Below are positions 6,025 to 13,533 of a DNA stretch of 23,535 bases, piece after piece. The translations under genes and the position numbers were made by a program. The first letter of the stretch is position 1. Each line of letters opens with the position of its first letter. The notes beneath the pieces were generated by a model. That model was not told the DNA's origin. It did no database searches and worked only from the letters and a program-made list of their open reading frames with translations. This DNA is from Alphaproteobacteria bacterium (GTDB lineage: Bacteria; Pseudomonadota; Alphaproteobacteria; Rhodospirillales; Rhodospirillaceae): the NCBI GenBank assembly GCA_003250275.1, contig QKGW01000572.1, forward strand, positions 1-23,535. The letters are read 5' to 3'.

Positions 6025-8181
6025 ATGGCCGTTAAATTCGAACAGTCCCGGGCTGCCTGGGAAGAAGCCGTCTCGAAGGACCTGAAGGGTAAGACCTGGG
6101 AAAGCCTGGTCAAGACCACCCCGGAAGGTATTCCGGTGAAGCCGCTGTACACCGCCGAGGACCTTGAGGGTCTCGAGCACATCAACACCTTCCCGGGCCT
6201 GCCGCCGTTCACCCGCGGCCCGCGCGCGTCGATGTACACCGCCCGCCCGTGGACCATCCGTCAGTACGCCGGTTTCTCGACCGCCGAAGAGTCCAACCGC
6301 TTCTACCGCGCCAACCTGGCCGCCGGTCAGCAAGGCGTGTCGGTGGCGTTCGACCTGGCGACCCACCGCGGCTATGACTCCGATCACCCGCGCGTGGTCG
6401 GCGACGTCGGCAAGGCCGGCGTGGCGATCGACTCGATCGAAGACATGAAGATCCTGTTCGACGGTATTCCGCTGAACCAGATGTCCGTCTCCATGACCAT
6501 GAACGGCGCCGTGATCCCGGTGCTCGCCGGTTACATCGTGACCGGTCAGGAGCAGGGTGCGGACCTCAAGGACATGGCCGGTACGATCCAGAACGACATC
6601 CTCAAGGAGTTCATGGTTCGTAACACCTACATCTACCCGCCGCAGCCGTCGATGCGGATCATCTCCGACATCATCGCCTACACCTCGGCGAACATGCCGC
6701 GCTTCAACTCGATCTCGATCTCCGGCTACCACATGCAGGAAGCCGGCGCGACCGCGGTCCAGGAGCTCGCGTTCACCCTCGCCGACGGTCTCGAGTACGC
6801 CAAGGCGGCGATCGCCACCGGCCTGCCGGTCGATGCGTTCGCTCCGCGTCTGTCGTTCTTCTTCGCGATCGGCATGAACTTCTTCATGGAAATCGCGAAG
6901 CTGCGCGCCGCCCGTTACCTCTGGGCGAACCTGATGAGCCAGTTCAACCCGAAGAAGTCGGCTTCGCTTGCCCTGCGCACGCACTGCCAGACCTCGGGCG
7001 TCTCGCTCACCGAGAAGGACCCCTACAACAACGTCATCCGCACCACCATCGAATGCATGGCGGCTGCTCTTGGCGGCACCCAGTCCCTGCACACCAATGC
7101 TCTGGACGAAGCGATCGCGCTGCCGACCCCGTTCTCGGCTCGTATCGCCCGTAACACCCAGATCATCGTTCAGGAAGAGTCGGGCATCTGCAACACCGTC
7201 GATCCGATGGCTGGCTCCTACTACGTCGAGAGCCTGACCCACTCGCTGATCGTCGAAGCCCAGAAGCTCATCGACGAAGTCGCCGAGCTCGGCGGCATGG
7301 CCAAGGCGATCGAATCCGGTATGCCGAAGCTGAAGATCGAAGAGGCCGCTGCCCGCCGTCAGGCCGGCATCGACCGCGGCACCGAAGTCGTCGTTGGCGT
7401 GAACAAGTACAAGCTCGCCAAGGAAGAGCCGCTCGAGATCCTCGAGGTCGACAACACCGCGGTCCGCGAGTCGCAGATCGCCCGCCTCAAGGAAATCCGT
7501 GCGAAGCGTGACGAGCAGGCCTGCCAGGCCGCCCTCGACGCCATCACCAAGGCGACCGAGACCGGCGAAGGCAACATCCTCGATCTCGCCGTCACCGCGA
7601 CCCGCGCTCGCGCCACCGTCGGTGAAATCTCCTACGCGATCGAGAAGGTCGTCGGCCGTTACAACGCGCAGATCCGCACCGTCTCCGGCGTGTACGGCGC
7701 CGCGTTCGAAGGCGACAGCGAGTTCGATGCCCTCAAGAAGGACATCGACGCGTTCGCCGAGAAGGAAGGCCGTCGTCCGCGTATGCTCATCGTGAAGATG
7801 GGTCAGGACGGTCACGACCGTGGTCAGAAGGTGGTGGCTTCGGCCTTCGCCGACCTCGGGTTCGACGTTGACGTCGGCCCGCTGTTCCAGACCCCGGAAG
7901 AGGCCGCGAAGATGGCCGTCGAGAACGACGTGCACGTCGTCGGCGTGTCCTCGCTCGCTGCCGGTCACAAGACCCTCGCCCCGGCTCTCATCGCTGAGAT
8001 GAAGAAGCTCGGTGTGAAGGAGCCGGTGGTGTTCTGTGGCGGCGTTATCCCGGCCCAGGACTACGACTTCCTCTTCAAGGCTGGCGTCAAGGCCGTGTTC
8101 GGCCCGGGCACCCACCTGCCGACCTGCGCCCGTAAGGTTCTCGACATCCTGAACGGCGCTCCGGCGGCCGCTGCCGAGTAA
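6025..8181 (+). CDS. scpA: Methylmalonyl-CoA mutase, large (catalytic) subunit
   Basis: Adenosylcobalamin-dependent enzyme that interconverts (R)-methylmalonyl-CoA and succinyl-CoA in propionate and ethylmalonyl-CoA pathway metabolism. The 718-residue length is that of a single-chain catalytic subunit. The N-terminal TIM barrel has the substrate region RGPRASMYTARPWTIRQYAG followed by VSVAFDLATHRGYDSDHP. The C-terminal cobalamin domain has D595-G-H597-D-R-G; His597 is the lower axial cobalt ligand, and the usual GVSSLAAGH segment follows. The start is set by AGGGGA at 6010-6015, 9 bases from ATG. No small-subunit (MutA) gene is adjacent, so it may act as a homodimer. Codons are shifted to CGT and GGT compared with neighbours, the mark of high expression. 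It has its own promoter and terminator. Confidence 0.98.
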   Translation: MAVKFEQSRAAWEEAVSKDLKGKTWESLVKTTPEGIPVKPLYTAEDLEGLEHINTFPGLPPFTRGPRASMYTARPWTIRQYAGFSTAEESNRFYRANLAAGQQGVSVAFDLATHRGYDSDHPRVVGDVGKAGVAIDSIEDMKILFDGIPLNQMSVSMTMNGAVIPVLAGYIVTGQEQGADLKDMAGTIQNDILKEFMVRNTYIYPPQPSMRIISDIIAYTSANMPRFNSISISGYHMQEAGATAVQELAFTLADGLEYAKAAIATGLPVDAFAPRLSFFFAIGMNFFMEIAKLRAARYLWANLMSQFNPKKSASLALRTHCQTSGVSLTEKDPYNNVIRTTIECMAAALGGTQSLHTNALDEAIALPTPFSARIARNTQIIVQEESGICNTVDPMAGSYYVESLTHSLIVEAQKLIDEVAELGGMAKAIESGMPKLKIEEAAARRQAGIDRGTEVVVGVNKYKLAKEEPLEILEVDNTAVRESQIARLKEIRAKRDEQACQAALDAITKATETGEGNILDLAVTATRARATVGEISYAIEKVVGRYNAQIRTVSGVYGAAFEGDSEFDALKKDIDAFAEKEGRRPRMLIVKMGQDGHDRGQKVVASAFADLGFDVDVGPLFQTPEEAAKMAVENDVHVVGVSSLAAGHKTLAPALIAEMKKLGVKEPVVFCGGVIPAQDYDFLFKAGVKAVFGPGTHLPTCARKVLDILNGAPAAAAE

Positions 8182-8207
8182 TCGGTATCGTCCTTCGGAA
8201 CGGAAAG

Positions 8208-8238
8208 AGCACCGGGCTTCGGCCCGGTGCTTTTTTTT
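8208..8238 (+). terminator. Intrinsic terminator of methylmalonyl-CoA mutase
   Basis: A 10-bp perfect stem, AGCACCGGGC (8208-8217) and GCCCGGTGCT (8222-8231), is closed by a TTCG tetraloop and followed by a run of T bases through 8238. It lies 27 bases after the mutase stop and isolates the mutase from the antiporter gene downstream. Confidence 0.95.
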
Positions 8239-8304
8239 GTGGTGTTGCGACGCAGGTTTGTCGGTTTCGCCGCAATTGGATTTCGCCTCGGGTGAAAGTT
8301 GCTC

Positions 8305-8333
8305 TTGCGATCCGGCGTCTTGGTCCCTAGGGT
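8305..8333 (+). promoter_or_regulatory. Weak candidate promoter for nhaD
   Basis: TTGCGA at 8305-8310 and TAGGGT at 8328-8333 are spaced by 17 bases. The match is modest (4 and 3 of 6). If used, transcription would start about where the inverted repeat at 8338-8370 begins, putting that hairpin at the extreme 5' end of the mRNA. Confidence 0.3.
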
Positions 8334-8337
8334 CTCC

Positions 8338-8370
8338 CGGCCGCGAAATTGCATTGGGGGTTCGCGGCCG
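8338..8370. repeat. 10-bp inverted repeat in the nhaD leader
   Basis: CGGCCGCGAA (8338-8347) and TTCGCGGCCG (8361-8370) are perfect inverted copies around a 13-base loop. The repeat lies 36 bases upstream of the antiporter ATG. There is no T-run on either strand, so it is more likely an operator, a 5' mRNA hairpin or part of a leader RNA than a terminator. Confidence 0.6.
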
Positions 8371-8406
8371 TCCCGGGCCGGGCCAACATCACGACGGTTT
8401 GTAAAG

Positions 8407-10056
8407 ATGACGAAGTGTCTCCTTTCGGAGATCGGCAGGCGTCTCGCCTCGCCGATGCAGGGTTTGTCGTTGCGTAGCGTCGCGCTCGTTTGCGCATTGT
8501 GGGGGGTGTTTCCTTCGGCCGCGTCGGCGTCCGAGGGCGGCGGGTTCGTCTATTCGACCGACCCGACGGCGCAGGGCATCGTCGCGGCGTTTCTCGGCGT
8601 GCTGTTTCTCGCGCTGATCGTCGAGGTGTTTCACAAGACCCTCGCGGTCGCGGCGATCACCGCGGCGCTCCTGGTGATCTCGATCGTCACGCCGCATCAT
8701 GTGATGGACTTCGGCACCGCCGTCGCCTCGGTCGACTGGAACGTCATCTTCCTCCTCGGCTCGATGATGATCATCGTCTCGGTGCTGATGGAGACCCACG
8801 TCTTCGACTGGATGACCGCGCACATGGCGACCGCGGCGCGCGGGCGCGCGGTGCCGATGCTCGCGATCATCGTGATCGGCTGCGGCGTGTTCTCCGCCTT
8901 CGCCGACAACGTCACCACCGTGCTGTTCATGACCCCGGTGGTCGCCAAGGTGGCGCGCGCGCTCCGGGTTTCGGTGTGGACGATCGCGATGCCGATGATC
9001 ATGGCGTCGAACATCGGCGGCACCGCGACGCTGATCGGCGATCCGCCCAACGTCATCATCGGCGTCGCCGCCGACCTCGCGTTCATGGAATTCCTGAAGT
9101 ACCTCGCGGTGCCCTCGATGGTGATGCTCGCCTGCATGTTGCTGACCGCGCTCTGGGTGAGCCGCCGCGAACTCGGCGGCGCCCACGTGATGGCGAAGGG
9201 CGCGATCGGCGAGGTCGAACTCGCCCAGCCCAAGGTGCTCGCCTGGACGGTGTCGATGATCGGGCTGATCTTCATCGGCTTCTTCACCCACAGCCTCACC
9301 CACCTGCCGGTCGGCATCGTCGCGTTCTGCGGCGCGGTGCTGACGATGGCGGGGCGCCATCTCATCCTCCGCCGTTCCGCCAGCGCCAAGGTCGCCGAGC
9401 ACGCCTTCACCCACGCCTTCGAGCGCGGCATCGAGTGGCTGACCCTCGGCTTTTTCATCTTCCTCTTCATGCTGATCAGCTCCGCCGAGCACACCGGCCT
9501 GATCGGCAGCGCCGCGTCGCTGTTGCAGGACATGGTCGAGGCGGTGTCCGCCAACTTCGGCCTGGTCTGGCAGTTCAAGCTGCTCGTCGCCGCGCTGATC
9601 ATCTTGGTTGCGAGCGCGGTGCTTTCGGCGGTGGTCGACAACATTCCCTACACCATCGCCGCGGTGGCGATCGTCAAGGTGCTGATCACCACGCTCGACG
9701 CCGAGATCCTCGCCACCGGCGTCGATCCCGCCGACCTCGTCACCACCTCCGAGGTGCTGTGGTGGGCGCTCGCGCTCGGCGCGTGCCTGGGCGGCAACGG
9801 CACCCTGATCGGCGCGTCCGCCAACGTCACCACCGTCGGCATCCTCGAAAAGGACGGCCACCACATGCCGTTCCTGCGCTTCCTCCGCTACGGCACGCCG
9901 ATGATGCTGATGACCGTGGCGGTGGCCGGGGTGTTCCTCGCGGGTTACGTGCTCGTGGGCCTTGGTCCGACCACGTTGGGTGGTCTCGCGGCGCTCGCTG
10001 CGATGATCGTGCTGCCGCAACTGCGTAACGTGCGCCGCCGCCGCGGCGAGGCCTGA
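8407..10056 (+). CDS. nhaD: NhaD-type sodium:proton antiporter (ion transporter superfamily)
   Basis: Polytopic inner-membrane protein of about 549 residues in the ArsB/NhaD branch of the ion transporter superfamily. NhaD members exchange Na+ or Li+ for protons. Two repeat halves each carry the family hairpin motif: SNIGGTATLIGDPPNV at 201-216 in the first, and DNIPYT near 411 plus GGNGTLIGASANVTT at 462-476 in the second. The N terminus (SLRSVALVCALWGVFPSAASA) looks like a signal peptide before the first family segment, as in other NhaD proteins. The start is uncertain: ATG 8407 and ATG 8455 both lack a good ribosome site, and a TTG at 8299 would run through the leader repeat. It lies between the mutase and meaB but appears transcribed separately from the mutase. 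Confidence 0.87.
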   Translation: MTKCLLSEIGRRLASPMQGLSLRSVALVCALWGVFPSAASASEGGGFVYSTDPTAQGIVAAFLGVLFLALIVEVFHKTLAVAAITAALLVISIVTPHHVMDFGTAVASVDWNVIFLLGSMMIIVSVLMETHVFDWMTAHMATAARGRAVPMLAIIVIGCGVFSAFADNVTTVLFMTPVVAKVARALRVSVWTIAMPMIMASNIGGTATLIGDPPNVIIGVAADLAFMEFLKYLAVPSMVMLACMLLTALWVSRRELGGAHVMAKGAIGEVELAQPKVLAWTVSMIGLIFIGFFTHSLTHLPVGIVAFCGAVLTMAGRHLILRRSASAKVAEHAFTHAFERGIEWLTLGFFIFLFMLISSAEHTGLIGSAASLLQDMVEAVSANFGLVWQFKLLVAALIILVASAVLSAVVDNIPYTIAAVAIVKVLITTLDAEILATGVDPADLVTTSEVLWWALALGACLGGNGTLIGASANVTTVGILEKDGHHMPFLRFLRYGTPMMLMTVAVAGVFLAGYVLVGLGPTTLGGLAALAAMIVLPQLRNVRRRRGEA

Positions 10057-10084
10057 ATCGGCGGGGTTCGGGCCGGGAAAAGGC

Positions 10085-10114
10085 TTGGCCCCCGTTGCGA
10101 ACATGCTCTACACT
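10085..10114 (+). promoter_or_regulatory. Candidate promoter for the small gene and meaB
   Basis: TTGGCC at 10085-10090 and TACACT at 10109-10114 with an 18-base spacer. Transcription would begin near 10121, which supports the translation start at 10139 rather than one at 10085. The hexamers each match consensus at 4 of 6 positions. Confidence 0.4.
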
Positions 10115-10138
10115 CGCGCTCGCCGAAGAGAGCGCAAA

Positions 10139-10552
10139 GTGTCAGTTGCGGAAATGCGTTGGCTCCGAAATAGCCTGCTCCGTCTGTTTATGTCGAAGCA
10201 GGCGCGCGAAAAGATGGATGCCTACCACGCGGCGCAGCGTCAGGAGCCGCAGCTCCCGCGCGAGCCCGCATCGCCTCCGCCGCCCGAGCCGAAGACCGAG
10301 TCCGAGCTCGCGCGCGCCGTCGATGCCGCGGTGGCGCAGATCGCTCACGGCGAACATATCGAAGAGGCGGGCCCGCTCCTGCGGGATCCCGGGCGCGTCG
10401 ATCCCTCGATCGGACGCGCCGCACTGATCCGTAACGCTATGGCCATTCACAAGGCTCAGCAGTCGGTCCTGGCCGGTCTCGACGAAGAAACCAGGCGGAA
10501 GTTAACCGCCGTGGCAATGCAGGCGTTTTTCAACGAGAAGCCCAAATCATAG
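10139..10552 (+). CDS. Unrecognised small protein coupled to meaB
   Basis: About 137 residues; I do not recognise a family. The N terminus (MRWLRNSLLRLF) is basic and amphipathic. A Pro/Glu-rich stretch (PREPASPPPPEPKTE) follows, then a charged, probably helical C-terminal half ending in DEETRRKLTAVAMQAFF. No transmembrane segment or cysteine pattern is evident. The GTG at 10139 has a purine-rich GAAGAGAG upstream and lies just after a candidate promoter; ATG 10154 is the alternative. The stop codon overlaps the AGGGGGAAG ribosome site of meaB, whose GTG is 12 bases on, so translation of the two is probably coupled. A link to mutase/MeaB function is inference from position only. Confidence 0.72.
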   Translation: MSVAEMRWLRNSLLRLFMSKQAREKMDAYHAAQRQEPQLPREPASPPPPEPKTESELARAVDAAVAQIAHGEHIEEAGPLLRDPGRVDPSIGRAALIRNAMAIHKAQQSVLAGLDEETRRKLTAVAMQAFFNEKPKS

Positions 10553-10564
10553 GGGGAAGCGACC

Positions 10565-11602
10565 GTGACGACGCTCAATACGACGCGGGTGGTGACGCGG
10601 CAGGCGGGGCCGCAATACGATGTCGACGAATTGTACGAAGGGGTGATCACCGGCAACACCCTCGCGCTGGCGCGCTCGATCACGCTGATCGAATCGAAGC
10701 GCCACGATCATCGCGAGATTGCCGATCAACTCCTCACCAAGCTCCTGCCGCACACCGGCAAGTCGCTGCGCATCGGCCTTTCGGGCGTGCCCGGCGCGGG
10801 CAAGTCGACCTTCACCGAGGCGTTCGGCACCTACGTCACCGGCGAGGGCCATCGCATCGCGGTGCTCGCGATCGACCCGTCGAGCCCCAAGACCAAGGGT
10901 TCGATCCTCGGCGACAAGACCCGCATGGAGCACCTTGCCACCAATCCCAACGCCTACATCCGTCCGACGCCCTCGGGCACCACGCTCGGCGGCGTCGCGC
11001 GCCGCACCCGCGAGGCGATGCTGGTGTGCGAAGCGGCGGGCTACGACATCATCCTCGTCGAGACCGTCGGCGTCGGCCAGTCCGAGGTCGCGGTGGCGCA
11101 GATGACCGACGTGTTCGTGCTGGTGCTGGTGCCGGGCGGCGGCGATGAGCTTCAGGGGATCAAGAAGGGCATCGTCGAACTCGCCGACGTGCTCGTCGTC
11201 AACAAGTGCGACGGCGATCTCGAAAGGGCGGCGGACCGTGCCAAGGGTTCGTACACCAACGCGCTGACCCTGCTCTATCCGTCGAACTCGAAGTGGATCC
11301 CGCCGGTGCTCAAGGTGTCGTCGATCGAATCGCGCGGCATCGACACGGTGTGGGAGACCCTCGACGACTTCAAGACGACGATGCAGGAAGACAGCGATTT
11401 CGAGAAGCGCCGGATGTCGCAGGCGCGCGACTGGATGTGGTCCGAGGTCGGCGACAACCTGATGGAGGCGCTGCGCGCGCATCCCTCGGTCAACGCGATG
11501 ATCGGCAGCCTCGAAGGCGAGGTCGCGCATTCGCGGGCGACGCCGTCGGCGGCGGCGAAAGCGATGATGGAAGCCTTCGTCAAAGGCAGCTATCGTCCCT
11601 GA
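10565..11602 (+). CDS. meaB: MeaB (ArgK-family) GTPase, methylmalonyl-CoA mutase chaperone
   Basis: G3E-family P-loop GTPase of 345 residues. MeaB binds methylmalonyl-CoA mutase, gates loading of adenosylcobalamin and protects the enzyme from inactivation. Visible motifs are Walker A G74-VPGAGKS-81, IDPSSPKTKGSILGDKTRM with the metal-binding Asp of the family, the switch region E166-TVGVGQSE, and the guanine-specifying N213-KCD. The C terminus carries the usual dimerisation helices. The GTG start is fixed by AGGGGGAAG overlapping the preceding stop codon. The mutase gene is 2.4 kb upstream on the same strand, separated by nhaD and a terminator. Older annotations call such proteins LAO/AO transport ATPases, which is misleading here given the mutase nearby. 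Confidence 0.95.
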   Translation: MTTLNTTRVVTRQAGPQYDVDELYEGVITGNTLALARSITLIESKRHDHREIADQLLTKLLPHTGKSLRIGLSGVPGAGKSTFTEAFGTYVTGEGHRIAVLAIDPSSPKTKGSILGDKTRMEHLATNPNAYIRPTPSGTTLGGVARRTREAMLVCEAAGYDIILVETVGVGQSEVAVAQMTDVFVLVLVPGGGDELQGIKKGIVELADVLVVNKCDGDLERAADRAKGSYTNALTLLYPSNSKWIPPVLKVSSIESRGIDTVWETLDDFKTTMQEDSDFEKRRMSQARDWMWSEVGDNLMEALRAHPSVNAMIGSLEGEVAHSRATPSAAAKAMMEAFVKGSYRP

Positions 11603-11633
11603 CGGGCGAAGTTTCGAAACGGCGGAAGACGGT

Positions 11634-12215
11634 ATGACCAAGGTGGGCGATCAGGAAGTCGAGGTCCTCAAGCGCGAGCTGGTGGGGCTGTTCGACCATA
11701 TCCAGAAGATCCGGCGCGAGATCGCGGCGATCCGGCGTCCGGGCGAGACGGGCGACCGCTTCGACCAGATGAGCGACGAACTCGACGCGATCGTCGAGCA
11801 CACCGAGGCCGCGACCAACACGATCATGGAGAACGTCGAGGCGATCGGCGAGGCGGTGGAGCAGGCGCGCAGCCTCACCACCGAATCGGCGGTGCTCGAC
11901 GTCCTCGGCCGGGTCGACACCCATGCCGGCGAGATCTTCACCGCCTGTTCGTTCCAGGACATCACCGGGCAGCGCATCACCAAGGTGGTGCGCTCGCTCA
12001 AGTTTGTCGAAGAGCGCGTCAACGCGCTGATCGGCATGTGGGGGCGCGACGTGCTCGCCAAGATCAACCCCGAAGGCGAAGGCCCGACCGGGGACGCGGC
12101 GCTGCTCAACGGACCGCAACTCGCGGGCCACGGCGTCTCGCAGGACGATGTCGACAAGATGTTCGAGGGCAACGGCCAGTCGAACCAGGCCGACATCGAC
12201 AAGCTGTTTCCCTGA
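11634..12215 (+). CDS. cheZ: CheZ-type CheY-phosphate phosphatase with two C-terminal DxDxxF peptides
   Basis: A 193-residue, mostly helical protein of the CheZ family, which removes phosphate from CheY-P and so resets flagellar signalling. The active-site helix is present as SFQDITGQRITKVV at 106-119. By alignment with E. coli CheZ (D143, Q147), Asp109 and Gln113 are the catalytic pair. After a flexible Gly-rich region come two similar peptides, SQDDVDKMF at 169-177 and NQADIDKLF at 184-192. Both resemble the C-terminal CheY-binding tail of CheZ and the N-terminal SQ.EIDALF peptide of FliM. GGAAGA precedes the ATG. A 10-bp palindrome (GTTTCGAAAC, 11611-11620) lies in the 31-base gap after meaB. 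No other chemotaxis gene is in the window. Confidence 0.88.
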   Translation: MTKVGDQEVEVLKRELVGLFDHIQKIRREIAAIRRPGETGDRFDQMSDELDAIVEHTEAATNTIMENVEAIGEAVEQARSLTTESAVLDVLGRVDTHAGEIFTACSFQDITGQRITKVVRSLKFVEERVNALIGMWGRDVLAKINPEGEGPTGDAALLNGPQLAGHGVSQDDVDKMFEGNGQSNQADIDKLFP

Positions 12216-12250
12216 ACCGGCGGAGCCCCGGCGCAATCGGCGGTTTTCGC

Positions 12251-12279
12251 TTGACGCGCGCGGGTTCGCCTTGTAGAAC
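12251..12279 (+). promoter_or_regulatory. Candidate promoter of rpmB
   Basis: TTGACG at 12251-12256 (5 of 6 to consensus), a 17-base spacer and TAGAAC at 12274-12279 (4 of 6). It sits 42 bases before the rpmB start, consistent with a short leader. Confidence 0.55.
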
Positions 12280-12321
12280 CACGGCCTCTTGAAGGCGTTT
12301 CATTTGCGGAAGGATTGTGTC

Positions 12322-12624
12322 ATGGCTCGTCGTTGCGCCATCACGGGTAAGGGTGTGCAGACCGGCAACAACGTCAGTCACGCCAACAACAGGACTCGTC
12401 GTCGGTTCCTGCCGAACCTCCAGGAAACCTCGCTGCAGAGCGAAGTGCTGGGCGTTCCGGTGCGTCTGCGCCTCTCGGTGAACGGCCTGCGCACGATCGA
12501 GCACAACGGCGGTCTCGATGCCTTCCTGCTCGGCACCTCCGATGCCAAGCTCACCGCCGACGCGCTGAAGATCAAGCGCCGCCTGAAGAAGGCGAAGGCG
12601 AGCAAGGAAGCCGCCGCGGCGTGA
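12322..12624 (+). CDS. rpmB: 50S ribosomal protein L28
   Basis: A 100-residue basic protein of the large ribosomal subunit. It begins MARRCAITGKGVQTGNNVSH and continues with NNRTRRRFLPNLQ, the L28 signature, and has RLRLSVNGLRTIEHNGGLD in the middle, all normal for alphaproteobacterial L28 (about 95-100 residues). GGAAGGA at 12308-12314 lies 7 bases before the ATG and fixes the start. The gene has its own promoter and a strong terminator, so it is monocistronic. Only one cysteine (Cys5) remains, so this is not the zinc-ribbon form. Confidence 0.98.
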   Translation: MARRCAITGKGVQTGNNVSHANNRTRRRFLPNLQETSLQSEVLGVPVRLRLSVNGLRTIEHNGGLDAFLLGTSDAKLTADALKIKRRLKKAKASKEAAAA

Positions 12625-12645
12625 TCCCTGCCTCCGGGCAGACGA

Positions 12646-12681
12646 AAAAACGGGCGTTCTCAAGCGAGAACGCCCGTTTTT
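12646..12681. terminator. Bidirectional intrinsic terminator after rpmB
   Basis: An 11-bp GC-rich stem, CGGGCGTTCTC (12651-12661) and GAGAACGCCCG (12666-12676), is closed by a 4-base loop. It is flanked by an A-run on the left and a T-run on the right, so the T-run follows the hairpin on both strands. It terminates rpmB. Confidence 0.95.
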
Positions 12682-12777
12682 CTTATGCGAATCGGGTGCG
12701 GGTGTGACGCCGCCCATGTTGACGAAAGCTCGGCATATGCTACCAAGGCTCCGGAAACGCAGGCGGAGCCCGGTTCG

Positions 12778-13521
12778 ATGCAGAGGTTCAACGCGTATTA
12801 CCGCGCGCTCAGCGCGTTCGGCATTCTGAATTTCGCTACCCCGGAGGAGAGCGGCGAGGCGTGGTTCCTCGATCGCTTCGCCGCGTCGGTCAAGGTGCCG
12901 GTGGTGTTCGACGTCGGCGCCAACGTCGGCGCCTACACCCGCGACGTGCTGCGGCGCTGCCCGCTCGCCCACGTCTTCGCCTTCGAACCGCACCCGCGGA
13001 ACTTCGCCCGCCTGTCCGACTTCCTCGCCAATCCGCAGGTCGAGGCGCTGAACGTCGCCCTCGGCGACCGCGCCGGCGAGCTCGAAATCTTCGACTACCG
13101 CGACATGGACGGCACCAGCCACGCCTCGCTCTACCGCGAGGTGATCGAGACCATTCACCACGCGCCGTCGGTCTCGCACCGCGTCGGCGTGCGCACCGTC
13201 GCCGACATCGCCGAGGAATACGAGGTCCGTTATATCGACCTTTTGAAGATCGATACCGAGGGGCACGAATACGCGGTGCTCGAAGGCGCGGAACCGCTGA
13301 TCCGCGACGGGCGGGTCGACGTCATCCATTTCGAGTTCAACGAAATGAACGTGATCTCGCGGCGGTTCTTCAAGGATTTCTGGGATTTCCTGCCGGAGTA
13401 CGACTTCTTCCGGCTGCTCCCCGAGGGGGTGCTGCCGCTCGTACAGTACGTCCCCTCGCATTGCGAGATCTTCGCCTACCAGAACATCGTCTGCACCCGC
13501 AAGGGCCGCCCGCTGTTCTAG
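12778..13521 (+). CDS. FkbM family SAM-dependent methyltransferase
   Basis: A 247-residue class I methyltransferase. The SAM-binding motif is VVFDVGANVGAYT at 42-54, with the acidic ribose ligand Glu70 in FAFEPHPRN. The FkbM-specific block is DLLKIDTEGHEYAVLEGAE near 154-172. FkbM relatives O-methylate sugars or polyketides, so a role in surface glycan or secondary metabolite modification is plausible but the substrate is unknown. The ATG at 12778 is chosen over 12685, which lies just inside the end of the rpmB terminator region; a GGAG lies about 10 bases upstream. The gene stands alone and converges on cobT with only 4 bases between the stop codons. Confidence 0.88.
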   Translation: MQRFNAYYRALSAFGILNFATPEESGEAWFLDRFAASVKVPVVFDVGANVGAYTRDVLRRCPLAHVFAFEPHPRNFARLSDFLANPQVEALNVALGDRAGELEIFDYRDMDGTSHASLYREVIETIHHAPSVSHRVGVRTVADIAEEYEVRYIDLLKIDTEGHEYAVLEGAEPLIRDGRVDVIHFEFNEMNVISRRFFKDFWDFLPEYDFFRLLPEGVLPLVQYVPSHCEIFAYQNIVCTRKGRPLF

Positions 13522-13533
13522 GCGGCTAGAACA
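13514..13533. repeat. Inverted repeat holding two convergent stop codons
   Basis: TGTTCTAG (13514-13521), loop GCGG, and CTAGAACA (13526-13533) form an 8-bp perfect inverted repeat. The TAG of the methyltransferase gene and the TAG of cobT lie at mirror positions inside the stem. No T-run follows on either strand. Confidence 0.6.

Noticed and set aside
5815..8115. A 766-residue open frame antisense to methylmalonyl-CoA mutase
   Set aside because: It mirrors the codon pattern of the mutase in a GC-rich genome, shows no recognisable domain and has a composition rich in Arg, Asp, Gly and His typical of antisense shadows.
10565..11602. Lysine/arginine/ornithine transport ATPase (old ArgK label)
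   Set aside because: The motifs are those of a G3E GTPase and the window contains the mutase it serves, so MeaB is the better call.
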